The notes under the pieces were generated by a model. It did not search any database. It was not told the DNA's origin and saw only the letters and a program-made list of their open reading frames with translations. This document shows, piece after piece, positions 17,692 through 25,633 of a DNA stretch of 64,000 bases (within the stretch, counting starts at the first letter, position 1; each line of letters begins with the position of its first letter). The DNA is from Maricaulis sp017643475 (GTDB lineage Bacteria; Pseudomonadota; Alphaproteobacteria; Caulobacterales; Maricaulaceae), in NCBI RefSeq assembly GCF_047123815.1, contig NZ_CP138920.1:2542001-2606000 (forward strand), given 5' to 3'. Both the position numbers and the translations under genes were made by a program.

Positions 17692-18402
17692 CTAACCGTT
17701 CGAGATACAGAAATCCGCATGCACTGAAGCGCTGAGCGTTAACTCGCCGGCGGCAACAGGCGTGTCTGCCATCGCGCTCGCTTCCATACGCATCATGGTG
17801 TTGGCATACATCGGCTGCGGCATGGCCTGGTTCTCGCTCATGCGGACAATCCCGCACAATTCCAGACCTGCTGCGCTGGCATAAAGCTCGGCCTTTTCCA
17901 TCAGGCGCTGAACCGCCATGCGGCGTGCCTGGTCGAGGTCGTCAGCGGTGTCCTCGGCGCCAAAGCTCACGCTCTGGATATTGTTGGCGCCGGCGCCGAC
18001 CATCGCATCGACCACATCACCGACATTGTCCAGATCACGCACCCGCGCCGAGACGATATTCTGGGCGGTATAACCCGTCAGTCGACGTTCGGTGCGACGA
18101 TCATCCCACTCATAATGAGGTTGCAATGTCAGGCTGGCCGTCTGCATGTCACGGCGGTCAACGCCTTCACGGCGCAGGGCCGTGAAGACCGCATTCATCA
18201 GCTGCGCATTCTCGCGCACGGCGGCCTGCGCCGTCGGCGCCGTCACCACGACGCCTGAACGGACAGTCGCGAATTCCGGTTCGATCTGGACTTCCGCTGT
18301 CGCGGACAGCGACAGGGTCGGCTGGGTGGCAGGTGTCTCCTGGGCCAAGGCAGAAGCGCTGGCAGAAACAATCAGGCTGGCGGCGATAAGCGGTCGGAAC
18401 AT
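17692..18402 (-). CDS. SIMPL-domain (DUF541) periplasmic protein
   Basis: About 236 residues from ATG 18402 (CGGAGAG upstream), with a signal peptide ending SALAQ. SIMPL/BP26-like features: SATAEVQIEPEFATVRSGV at the start of the domain, a middle LQPHYEWDDRRTERRLTGYTA, then ARRMAVQRLMEKAELYASAAGLELG-like ending. Homologues form ring-shaped oligomers in the periplasm with poorly known roles. A second SIMPL protein is encoded at 42547-43446. Confidence 0.88.
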   Translation of the reverse strand: MFRPLIAASLIVSASASALAQETPATQPTLSLSATAEVQIEPEFATVRSGVVVTAPTAQAAVRENAQLMNAVFTALRREGVDRRDMQTASLTLQPHYEWDDRRTERRLTGYTAQNIVSARVRDLDNVGDVVDAMVGAGANNIQSVSFGAEDTADDLDQARRMAVQRLMEKAELYASAAGLELCGIVRMSENQAMPQPMYANTMMRMEASAMADTPVAAGELTLSASVHADFCISNG

Positions 18403-18619
18403 GGTCACTCTCCGGGTTGCACGCATGAAGCGAAGTCATCCTAAGCGATCAACCCGGCATTGTCTTGTCGGTATCGATCACCCGATCTGTCCATCCTCCT
18501 AGCTGCCCAATCCTGCCGCCAAGCTGAACCGGACGGCCATTTTCCTGCCGCATGTCTGTTTTGGACTTGCCCGGGGCGGACAAATGTCTGACCGTCCCGC
18601 CTGTCCAGGGGAGGGGATA

Positions 18620-19162
18620 ATGTCCGATAATCCATGTCTGGCCTGCCCGGTCGACCAGGCCTGTTGCCGCGAGCTCGACTGGATGCGCCTCAGCCCGGCC
18701 GAGTTCGATCGTGTTTTCGGCGATGTCGCCGATCAGATGGAGTGCAAGCCGGAAGGCCCCTTCCTGCTGGTGCGCGCCCGCAACAAGGCGTCCTGCCCGC
18801 GCTGGGAAGGTCAATGCACCGTCTATGAACAGCGTCCGATGGAATGCCGTCTCTATCCGCAGGCCATTGGCAGTGTCTTTGATGGCCGCGAAATGGTGCT
18901 CTCTGTTCATGGCGAAACGCCATGCCCCTGGCGCGACCGGCTGCGCGGTTCTGACAATCTCGCCACGGACATGGTCCGCGACCTGGGACGCGAGCTCGCC
19001 CGCGACGGTCAGCCGGTCCGCGTGGTTCGCGAGGAAGGACCGGGCAAGCTGGAAATCACCTGGCGTCGTCTCCTTCGCAAGCTGTTCGGTTTCGGTCGCT
19101 ACGAAAACGCGCAGTACCACCCCGTCATTGACCTCGCAGCCCTGCTGCGCGGCCGCCGCTGA
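18620..19162 (+). CDS. YkgJ-family cysteine cluster protein
   Basis: 180 residues from ATG 18620, preceded by GGGGAGGGG. A YkgJ/FliB-like zinc or iron binding cysteine cluster: CLACPVDQACC at the N-terminus, then CPRWEGQCTVYEQRPMECRLYP around residue 60. Cytoplasmic. Enzymatic role unproven in this family. Its start lies in a divergent intergenic region shared with the SIMPL gene. Confidence 0.85.
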   Translation: MSDNPCLACPVDQACCRELDWMRLSPAEFDRVFGDVADQMECKPEGPFLLVRARNKASCPRWEGQCTVYEQRPMECRLYPQAIGSVFDGREMVLSVHGETPCPWRDRLRGSDNLATDMVRDLGRELARDGQPVRVVREEGPGKLEITWRRLLRKLFGFGRYENAQYHPVIDLAALLRGRR

Positions 19163-19246
19163 CTGCACTTGCTGATCCACAAGCGCACACAATGGCTTGG
19201 CGGGCCGAATAAAGGGCGATAACCATGACAAGCTTACCAAGCGAGC

Positions 19247-19323
19247 GGGCCTGTAGCTCAATTGGTTAGAGCCGGCGGCTCATAACCGCTTGGTTGGGGG
19301 TTCGAGTCCCTCCGGGCCCACCA
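19247..19323 (+). tRNA. tRNA with anticodon CAU, probably tRNA-Ile2 (lysidine type)
   Basis: A full 77-base cloverleaf including encoded CCA. The acceptor stem GGGCCTG pairs with CGGGCCC, D arm GCTC/GAGC, anticodon loop CTCATAA (CAU), T arm with TTCGAGT. CAU can be Met or the isoleucine tRNA whose C34 is changed to lysidine. The GGGCC acceptor end and the TTGG following the anticodon stem resemble bacterial tRNA-Ile2 more than elongator tRNA-Met. A T-rich stretch follows. Confidence 0.92.
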
Positions 19324-19436
19324 TTCTTTTCAAGCTCCGTTTCGAGCGCGGACCGTACGAAATTGATTGTCGGTGTTGACGCTCAGGGCGCCGTGCCGTG
19401 GTGTGAACTGGCAAGTTTGGGGCTGTTTCGGTGGTG

Positions 19437-20405
19437 TCAGGGCACCGGACTCTGTTCACACAAGGTCCCGTACTGGACAGACTTCCAGTAATCGAGTGCC
19501 CATACGGCCATCATGACACGATGATAGGCACCAAGTTCCGAGGTGATCTCGCAGCCCTTTGCCTCGCCGGACAGGGGGGCGTTTGGCTCACTGGAGTCGT
19601 TGGGCCCCCATGAGCCATCTTCAAGCTGAGCACTCGCGAGATGATCGAGTGCACGCTCTATAAAGGGGTCAACTTGCTGGGGCCGGGCCATGAGAAGAGC
19701 GAGGACTATTTCGCTTACGAGATCCCAGTCTTCCACCGCAAGTACAAGTTCGAGCTGGCCCAGGGCTCGCTCCAACAGCCCGTCGCTCCACGCGATCTGG
19801 GTGCCGCCGGCCCAGGACAAATCCCTGTTGCCAAAATCCGTAAGGTAATAAATCCAGTGTGTTGCATCATACAGGGCTGGACGATTGGCGTGTGTAAACA
19901 AGGCTTCCGTGTACGCAAGGTGACGGAAGTGTTTCCAGGAGGGAAGGGAAGAGTGGAGTCCATGTCCTTCCATAGCCCATTTGAGTTCGGCGAAACGCAT
20001 TGGCGACCGCGCTGTGTAGATCGCTTCCGGGCGGTTCATCCATGCCTCGACGACTGTGTCAGGCAAGATCCGTCTGCTTGTCTCGAAGCCGATCGCGCGC
20101 CGCATTATGAGGTGTGCAGGGAGGCAGAGCGGGTGTCCGGTCTCCGGGAAGAGGTGCAGCCCGGTTGAGCTGTAGGCGGAAGACAATGCGTTCCGAATGG
20201 CCCGGACAAGTCCCGACACTCCCTCGGAAGCATTATTCGCTATGCAGAAAACGGCCAGATCTGCGAGGCAGGTCTGGTGGTATTCGCAAGGAGAATGCCT
20301 GCAGTCGCGTGGCACAAGCATATCGAGTCGGCATTCCAGCCAACGCGACGCCCGGTCTCGGGACAGGGACAGAAGCGTCGAGACCGGGCGTCCATCATCG
20401 GGCAT
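19437..20405 (-). CDS. Predicted alpha-toroid (prenyltransferase/cyclase-like) protein of the radical SAM operon
   Basis: 322 residues, no signal peptide. The C-terminal half has helical-repeat motifs like those of alpha/alpha-toroid proteins (terpene cyclase, prenyltransferase beta, DUF6895-type): ATHWIYYLTDFGNRD, HLASAQLEDGSWGPND and ELGAYHRVMMAVWALDYW. The N-terminal part holds a compact Cys/His group (CRHSPCEYHQTC, then a further Cys near residue 54) that could bind a metal or Fe-S cluster. It starts three bases after the stop of the small Tat-signal protein gene and is the last gene of the operon. Candidate roles are recognising or further modifying that protein. No proven function. Confidence 0.6.
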   Translation of the reverse strand: MPDDGRPVSTLLSLSRDRASRWLECRLDMLVPRDCRHSPCEYHQTCLADLAVFCIANNASEGVSGLVRAIRNALSSAYSSTGLHLFPETGHPLCLPAHLIMRRAIGFETSRRILPDTVVEAWMNRPEAIYTARSPMRFAELKWAMEGHGLHSSLPSWKHFRHLAYTEALFTHANRPALYDATHWIYYLTDFGNRDLSWAGGTQIAWSDGLLERALGQLELVLAVEDWDLVSEIVLALLMARPQQVDPFIERALDHLASAQLEDGSWGPNDSSEPNAPLSGEAKGCEITSELGAYHRVMMAVWALDYWKSVQYGTLCEQSPVP

Positions 20406-20408
20406 GGG

Positions 20409-20813
20409 TCAGTACCTTCTGCCGCGATTATTGTTTAGCGGACGTTGAATGTCCCGCATCGAGTTTGTAACGCCAGCGCGGTCGAGCACGCCGATCTGCT
20501 GGGAACTCAGTGCGGAGGCGTTTACACCGCAGCCCACTATGGCGAGCCACGCATCCGGTGGCGTGTTGGGGTTGAGGCCGAGCCGGGTCAGGATTTCGGC
20601 GCGGTCTACAGGGGTGCCGCCCGGCATCATTGCTCTGGCCTGGGGATTGATGGCCAGGCTGTCCGCGCTGTTGTTCTGGATGGCCCGCAGCGCGCTTGGA
20701 TCGATTTGGCGCTGGGGTTGCCGTATTTGAGCTTCCGCACTGCTCCCGAGCGCCGCGGCCCCCGCGGCGACGGATGCGCCCACCATGAAATCTCGCCTTG
20801 ATTTTTCAGTCAT
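20409..20813 (-). CDS. Small Tat-signal protein, candidate substrate of the radical SAM enzyme
   Basis: 134 residues from ATG 20813, with a strong AGGAGG site. The N-terminus has a twin-arginine signal (SRRDFM, then an Ala/Gly-rich helix) ending SSAEAQ, predicting export of a folded protein. The mature part (about 105 residues) has one cysteine, in AIVGCGVN, an Asn-rich stretch near the end (PLNNN) and a basic tail RGRRY. It lies between the SPASM enzyme and the toroid-protein gene with gaps of 22 and 3 bases. This position and the need for Tat export suggest cytoplasmic modification before secretion. No known precursor family recognised. Confidence 0.65.
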   Translation of the reverse strand: MTEKSRRDFMVGASVAAGAAALGSSAEAQIRQPQRQIDPSALRAIQNNSADSLAINPQARAMMPGGTPVDRAEILTRLGLNPNTPPDAWLAIVGCGVNASALSSQQIGVLDRAGVTNSMRDIQRPLNNNRGRRY

Positions 20814-20835
20814 GATTTTCCTCCTTGGCAGTGAA

Positions 20836-22290
20836 CTATTTTTCTGACGGTGCAGATGCGAGTGCATGAGTGATCTGGCGCTCAGAGTGTTCAGAGAGAG
20901 CAGCCCTGAAAGTGCGTTCGAAATCATCGCAATAGGCGTTGTAAATGTCGCCTGTGTTGTACTCCGCGTACTGTGCGCAACCACCTCCGCAAACCAGTGC
21001 ATAGCGGCATCTCTGGCAGGTTGGCAGGGTTTCAATGCTTCTTGAGAACCAGCGCTCGGTTGCCTTTTCGTCCAGGCTGAGACTCTTGTCCGGCCCATAG
21101 GCGCCTATGCGGCTGCAGGCCTTGCCGACTGACTCCCAGCACGCATAGACGTGCCCGTCCGCGGCCATGATGAAATTCCCGGTATTGGCCGAACAAAATG
21201 TGCTTTTGAGGCCGAACCGGGCGTTTTCATTGAATACCGGCCCCATGGCGCGTTCAGCATGGATAGCCGGCGCGCTCGTGAAGACATTGTCAAACTCCCG
21301 ACATCGGTCGTTCAGGGCAGTAACAATATCACCGTGGTCAATCTCGGCATGGACAGTGCCTTCAACGTCCTTGTCGTAGACGGTGTTGGCGTAAATGATC
21401 ACCTGCGGATGATCGATCCAGCCCCTCAATGCGAAGTCCGAGATGATGGTATCGAAGTGGTGAATGTTTGAAGGGTCGACGTGCACGCGGATCTGGATCT
21501 GGGCATCGGTCTGCTCGAGTGCGAGGTCGATATTCGCGACAATCTTGTCAAACGAGCTCTCCTTGCCGATGTAAACCCTGCGCTTGTCATGGATATCCTT
21601 GGGGCCATCGATCGAAATCTGGACCTGCTCTATGCCACCAGACCCGATGAGCTCGAGGAACGCTTCCAGGTCGTGTCCATTTGTAATGCAGGCAAAGTGA
21701 TGCCCTGCGGCCTGACCGCTACGGACGATGTGCGTGACAACATCCAAATTGGCACGATCCAACGGCTCTCCGCCATAGAGCACTATCTGCCCGCCAGGGG
21801 GTTGTCCGCGGGTCTTCTTGATTTCTGCAATCGCCGCCAGAGCTGCATCCGCCTGCTCCCGGCTCATCACCACATTCCCCTTGTGGTGGGAAATTTCACC
21901 ACTCGTGCTCTTGAGCGCGTTTTGCATCGGGCGCTCGAAGCAATAAGTGCAACGGTAATTGCAGTCGAGATTGGGAACGATCATGAAGGCAGGCTTGGAA
22001 TGCAGGGCGTCGTGGAGTGCGCCGGCTAAGTTCACCACGTTTTCCTGCTCTTCGGCACGGGACATTTCGACCAGATGCCCGCGGTCATACCATTCTTTCT
22101 TGAGTGGAAGCGGCAAGGTTCCAATCACTTCCTCAATAGCCGCTTCGTTGCGGGGGTGGAGCGCGTTGGCCAGTGGCGCACCGATACGCTCGGAAATGAA
22201 ATCCATGGAGCCCGAAAGCCCGTTCATCAGAACATAACCGCCGCTCGGGAGACGGGTTGAAAGGATGGTGTAGGAGCTGAGTCTGAACAT
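20836..22290 (-). CDS. Radical SAM/SPASM-domain peptide- or protein-modifying enzyme
   Basis: 484 residues from ATG 22290. The N-terminal segment (MFRLSSYTILSTRLPSGGYV) is typical of peptide-maturase-type radical SAM enzymes. The radical SAM core has the cluster motif CNYRCTYC (Cys110, Cys114, Cys117) and GGEPL for SAM binding. A C-terminal SPASM domain carries the auxiliary Fe-S cysteines: CSANTG, ADGHVYACWE, LPTCQRCRYALVCGGGC and a final YCDDFE. SPASM enzymes install thioether, C-C or oxidised residues on peptides or proteins (sactipeptides, QhpC, sulfatases). The substrate is probably the next gene product. The in-frame TTG at 22350 is less likely, as it lies within the palindromic leader. 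Confidence 0.9.
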   Translation of the reverse strand: MFRLSSYTILSTRLPSGGYVLMNGLSGSMDFISERIGAPLANALHPRNEAAIEEVIGTLPLPLKKEWYDRGHLVEMSRAEEQENVVNLAGALHDALHSKPAFMIVPNLDCNYRCTYCFERPMQNALKSTSGEISHHKGNVVMSREQADAALAAIAEIKKTRGQPPGGQIVLYGGEPLDRANLDVVTHIVRSGQAAGHHFACITNGHDLEAFLELIGSGGIEQVQISIDGPKDIHDKRRVYIGKESSFDKIVANIDLALEQTDAQIQIRVHVDPSNIHHFDTIISDFALRGWIDHPQVIIYANTVYDKDVEGTVHAEIDHGDIVTALNDRCREFDNVFTSAPAIHAERAMGPVFNENARFGLKSTFCSANTGNFIMAADGHVYACWESVGKACSRIGAYGPDKSLSLDEKATERWFSRSIETLPTCQRCRYALVCGGGCAQYAEYNTGDIYNAYCDDFERTFRAALSEHSERQITHALASAPSEK

Positions 22291-22342
22291 GGGCGGCACC
22301 GACTGTTGATGTGTCCAAGCATTGAGTCGTCGGAAAAAGTTC

Positions 22343-22360
22343 GTTTTCAATATTGAAAAC
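22343..22360 (-). promoter_or_regulatory. Perfect 18-bp palindrome in the radical SAM operon promoter region
   Basis: GTTTTCAATATTGAAAAC reads the same on both strands. It sits 53-70 bases before ATG 22290. A weak sigma-70-like promoter on the minus strand (TTGAAA at 22394-22389, 17-base gap, CAATAT at 22371-22366) would place the palindrome at the transcription start, a repressor position. The palindrome is certain; the promoter is tentative. Confidence 0.55.
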
Positions 22361-22845
22361 AGAAAATATTGTTACTATTTGTCGGGAATTTCAAAATGCG
22401 AAATATTAATTGCGAAAGGCATCATATTTGTTTGCAATATGCGATTTGGGGCCTGTCAGAGCGTTGTGCTGATCATTAAGCTGGCGACAGCCTTTTCAGC
22501 CAGGTTTGCTTCCCGGCGTCACGCGAAGTGTCGCCTGCCTGTTTTCGATCGGCTTGCGTTTCGCGTCTTCCCGCTCGTTATGGTGGCTGCTCGCCCCTCA
22601 TGGTCTCACACTGTGAAATACAGCTCGCTAACCCCCTCTGGAGTGGGGCGCACAGCTTCGTGCGGCTGAATAGGTTGCTTCTACTTTTGAGATTCGCGAC
22701 CAGTGATGTTGCCGGGCAAGTCTATAACCTGATCGCAAGGGCAGGCCTTCTCCTACACGTCCCGGCGGTCGTGGTTCGCGGCCCGCGATCAACCATCTGA
22801 AAAAATTGGTTAAACAAGCGTTTCGGTATACGCGCGACTGCATGA

Positions 22846-22977
22846 GCCAGCTTGCAGAAAGCATAACTCCGAACCTGATGTACTACTCTTGGTCGAAGAC
22901 ACTTTCCGCGAACCCAATTGAACAACATCGGTCAATTCGACAGACGATGACTTTGCCGACACATTGATTTGTCTGGT
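22846..22977 (+). pseudogene. Possible IS3-type transposase OrfA fragment
   Basis: One plus-strand frame reads CMSQLAESITPNLMYYSWSK, close to the helix-turn-helix core of IS3-family OrfA proteins (a pattern like LCRREGI-NLYYSWSKEFLEAG). Similarity fades on both sides and no terminal repeats were found. If real, it is a decayed insertion-sequence remnant upstream of the radical SAM operon. Weak evidence, from memory of the family. Confidence 0.3.
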
Positions 22978-23191
22978 GTGTATACCTTCATCCAGGCCCA
23001 CCACATCTGTCAGCGAGTTCACGCAAGCGGAACTGCGGCGGTGTCGCCTGGCGCTGGTCAGTTCGTTGCGGGGGGCTGCTTTTCCGGAGCGGGGCGGTGA
23101 GGCGCTATGACCTTATCAACTGCGGCAAGGGCTTTCGCCCGCGCATAATTTGATCACAATCGCGACATGTAGCGTATCGAGAGAGACACAC

Positions 23192-23902
23192 ATGGCCCGT
23201 TATGAATTCCTGAGCAATGAAACCCACTCCGCTGTCCGGGTGACCGACCGGTTCGGTGATGATTGTGGCAGCAATGTTCACATGGTGCCGGTGTCCGTTG
23301 CAGAGCTGGCGCCCCTGGTTGCGAACTACCCGGTTTTCCTGAGCCGGGACGAGGAAACCGGTGCGTTTCTGATGACGGCGGTCCTCGGCTTTTTCGAGGG
23401 TGAAAACCTCTTCCTTGATGGCACGAAATGGGATGCGCCCTATCAACCGCTGCAGGCCCAGGTCGGGCCCTTTTCCGTGGTCGAAACCGGTGACGCCGCG
23501 AACGGACAGCTCGCAATTCGCATCGACATGGATGATCCGCGAGTGACCGAGGAGGGGGGCGAGGCCCTGTTTCTGGCGGACGGAAACCAGGCCGATTACA
23601 TGAAGCGTAAGACTGCGGTCATTTCGACGATCATCAAGGATTTGAACGCAACAGATGCCTTTGTTGCGGCCTGTCACGAGAATGATCTCCTCGATCCGAT
23701 CCAGCTCCAGGTGTCGTTCAAGGACAAGTCCACTGTCCGGTTTGACGGCCTGTTTTCGATTGACCACGAAAAACTCTCGGCCCTCAGCGGTGATGCGCTG
23801 GCGAAGTTTCATGCCGCAGGCCATCTGCGAGCGGCCTATTATATGACGGCCTCACTCGGTCAGGTTCAAAACCTGATCCGGCGCAGAAATGCCCGCCTGT
23901 AA
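23192..23902 (+). CDS. SapC family protein
   Basis: 236 residues from ATG 23192 (GAGAG upstream). SapC-type features: HMVPVSVAELAPLVANYPVFLSRD near residue 30, VLGFFEGENLFLD and WDAPYQPLQAQVGPF in the middle, and a helical C-terminus. Named after a Campylobacter surface-layer-associated protein; in alphaproteobacteria it is often near TonB receptors and tryptophan halogenase genes, not here. Precise function unknown. Confidence 0.85.
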   Translation: MARYEFLSNETHSAVRVTDRFGDDCGSNVHMVPVSVAELAPLVANYPVFLSRDEETGAFLMTAVLGFFEGENLFLDGTKWDAPYQPLQAQVGPFSVVETGDAANGQLAIRIDMDDPRVTEEGGEALFLADGNQADYMKRKTAVISTIIKDLNATDAFVAACHENDLLDPIQLQVSFKDKSTVRFDGLFSIDHEKLSALSGDALAKFHAAGHLRAAYYMTASLGQVQNLIRRRNARL

Positions 23903-24144
23903 GCGTTTCTGACCGCCTGCCGGAACGTGTTTGACCTGTCTTCCTCCCGTTACCTGGCGGGGGAGACAGGGCCACTTCGATTGACCCGCGCCCAGTCGAG
24001 GCCGCCCACCGCGGCGCGGGCGTAGAGGGATCGATCAACGACGCCGTTTTCATCGACAACAACCATTTATCAATACGAATGCCCAACCCTGGCGCCACGG
24101 ATCTCTGTTGGATCGCGCGAGCCCGGCTCGAAGGGAGAGGCGTT

Positions 24145-25554
24145 GTGAGCAAAGCTGAACATTCCGGACAGGACCGAGCGCGGCTCGTGGAGCTCGCTGG
24201 CATGGTTTGTGTGTTGGGCGGGGCCGGCCTGATCGTCTCTGCCTCCGTCATGGGTTTCATGGGCGGGCAGGTCGTTGCCTGGCATCTGGGGCTGGCGCTG
24301 GCCGGTGGCCTTGTCCTCGTGGCGGGATTTGTCCTGCTGGCCCGGCTTCTCGTCTCGCTGCGAAAGACCTATCGCGCGGCGCGCGTGGCAGAGGGAAATA
24401 CCGCATCCTTCCTGGCCAGTATGAGCCATGAATTGCGCACGCCGATGACGGGCGTGATCGGGCTGTCCGAACTGCTCATTCGGTCCGAACTCAATCCCAA
24501 ACAGCAGGAACTGGCGAGCGGATTGAAAGCGGCCGGCGAGTCCATGATCTCGGTGATCAATGACGTGTTGGACATGTCCAAGATCGAAGCCGGCATGCTG
24601 GAAGTGGAGAGTATCGACTTTGACCCGCTGGAACTTCTGGAGAGCGTTGAGCGCCTGTTCACGCCGCTGGCGGAGAAGAAAGGGCTCGAACTGTCGGTCG
24701 AGTGTCACGAGGGTGCTGATGTGACCTTCCGGGGCGATCCCGCACGCATCTACCAGGTCCTGAACAATCTGATGTCCAATGCCATCAAGTTCACCCGGGA
24801 TGGGGGTATCCGTCTGACTTGTCGTCTGAACGTCGGCGCCAACGGTCAGATCCTCCAGTTCAGTGTCACCGACACCGGTCTCGGTATGGACGAGAAGACC
24901 CTGCTGCGTGTTTTCGAGCCGTACAAGCAGGCGGAAAGCTCGACCGCCCGGGAATATGGCGGAACCGGTCTCGGGCTCAGCATCTCGCGCCGCCTCGCCA
25001 ATCTGCTCGGTGGCGACCTGCTGGCGACCTCGGAGCCCGGAGTTGGCTCGACCTTCCATCTGTCCATCCCTGCGTCGCACGCCGAGCCGGTGGTCGACAA
25101 GCCTGTCGACCGGAACGAGGCGGAGGCTGCCTGCCGGGCGATTGTTCCGGAGGGGCTGCGCATCATGGTCGTCGATGATGTGACCACCAATCGAATGGTC
25201 ATCAAGGCTATGCTCGAGCGTTATCAGGCGTCTGTCATGCTCTTTGCTGACGCATTTGCACTGGCGGATGCCTATGAAAACGAGCCCTGCGATCTTGTGC
25301 TGACAGATATCCAGATGCCCGGAATGGATGGTTTCGAGCTGACCAGCCGCATCCGGGAGTACGAGGACCGGACACAGCAGGCGCCCGTGCCAATCTTTGC
25401 CATCACAGCAAATGTGATCGGTCAGGACACTCAGCGCTATTATGACGCCGGCATGAATGGTTTCATCAACAAGCCGCTGGTGCTGGCGGACCTGGAATCG
25501 GCACTGGTCAGCGCTGCTCCCATGAAACAATCCGGAGAAGTCGAGCTCTTCTGA
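24145..25554 (+). CDS. Membrane hybrid histidine kinase with receiver domain
   Basis: 469 residues from GTG 24145, with GGGAGAGG upstream. Two membrane helices (about 18-38 and 45-70) with almost no periplasmic loop, then HisKA (SFLASMSHELRTPMTGVIGL, His at about 121), HATPase (N box NNLMSNAIKF, G1 DTGLGM, G2 GTGLGLS) and a C-terminal receiver (VVDDVTTN, phospho-Asp in LVLTDIQMPGMDGF, Lys in NKPL). No sensor domain outside the membrane, so the signal may be intramembrane or cytoplasmic. No cognate regulator gene adjacent; the next gene is a convergent AraC regulator. Confidence 0.93.
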   Translation: MSKAEHSGQDRARLVELAGMVCVLGGAGLIVSASVMGFMGGQVVAWHLGLALAGGLVLVAGFVLLARLLVSLRKTYRAARVAEGNTASFLASMSHELRTPMTGVIGLSELLIRSELNPKQQELASGLKAAGESMISVINDVLDMSKIEAGMLEVESIDFDPLELLESVERLFTPLAEKKGLELSVECHEGADVTFRGDPARIYQVLNNLMSNAIKFTRDGGIRLTCRLNVGANGQILQFSVTDTGLGMDEKTLLRVFEPYKQAESSTAREYGGTGLGLSISRRLANLLGGDLLATSEPGVGSTFHLSIPASHAEPVVDKPVDRNEAEAACRAIVPEGLRIMVVDDVTTNRMVIKAMLERYQASVMLFADAFALADAYENEPCDLVLTDIQMPGMDGFELTSRIREYEDRTQQAPVPIFAITANVIGQDTQRYYDAGMNGFINKPLVLADLESALVSAAPMKQSGEVELF

Positions 25555-25633
25555 GCCGCGTATCACCCTGCTTACGTGTCTCGGGCGCCAAGGCGGTTGG
25601 GGCTCTGTGCCGCTGCCAGCCCCGGGGGCGGGG

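Larger units (their letters stand above)
22291..23191. other. Intergenic region with AT-rich leader and no convincing gene
   Basis: About 900 bases. The part 22321-22460 is markedly AT-rich compared with the rest of the window and holds the palindrome. From 22460 to 23191 several open frames exist on both strands, but none has a ribosome site plus recognisable protein. A possible transposase remnant is at 22846-22977. The composition change suggests that this segment and the radical SAM operon were acquired by transfer. Confidence 0.5.
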
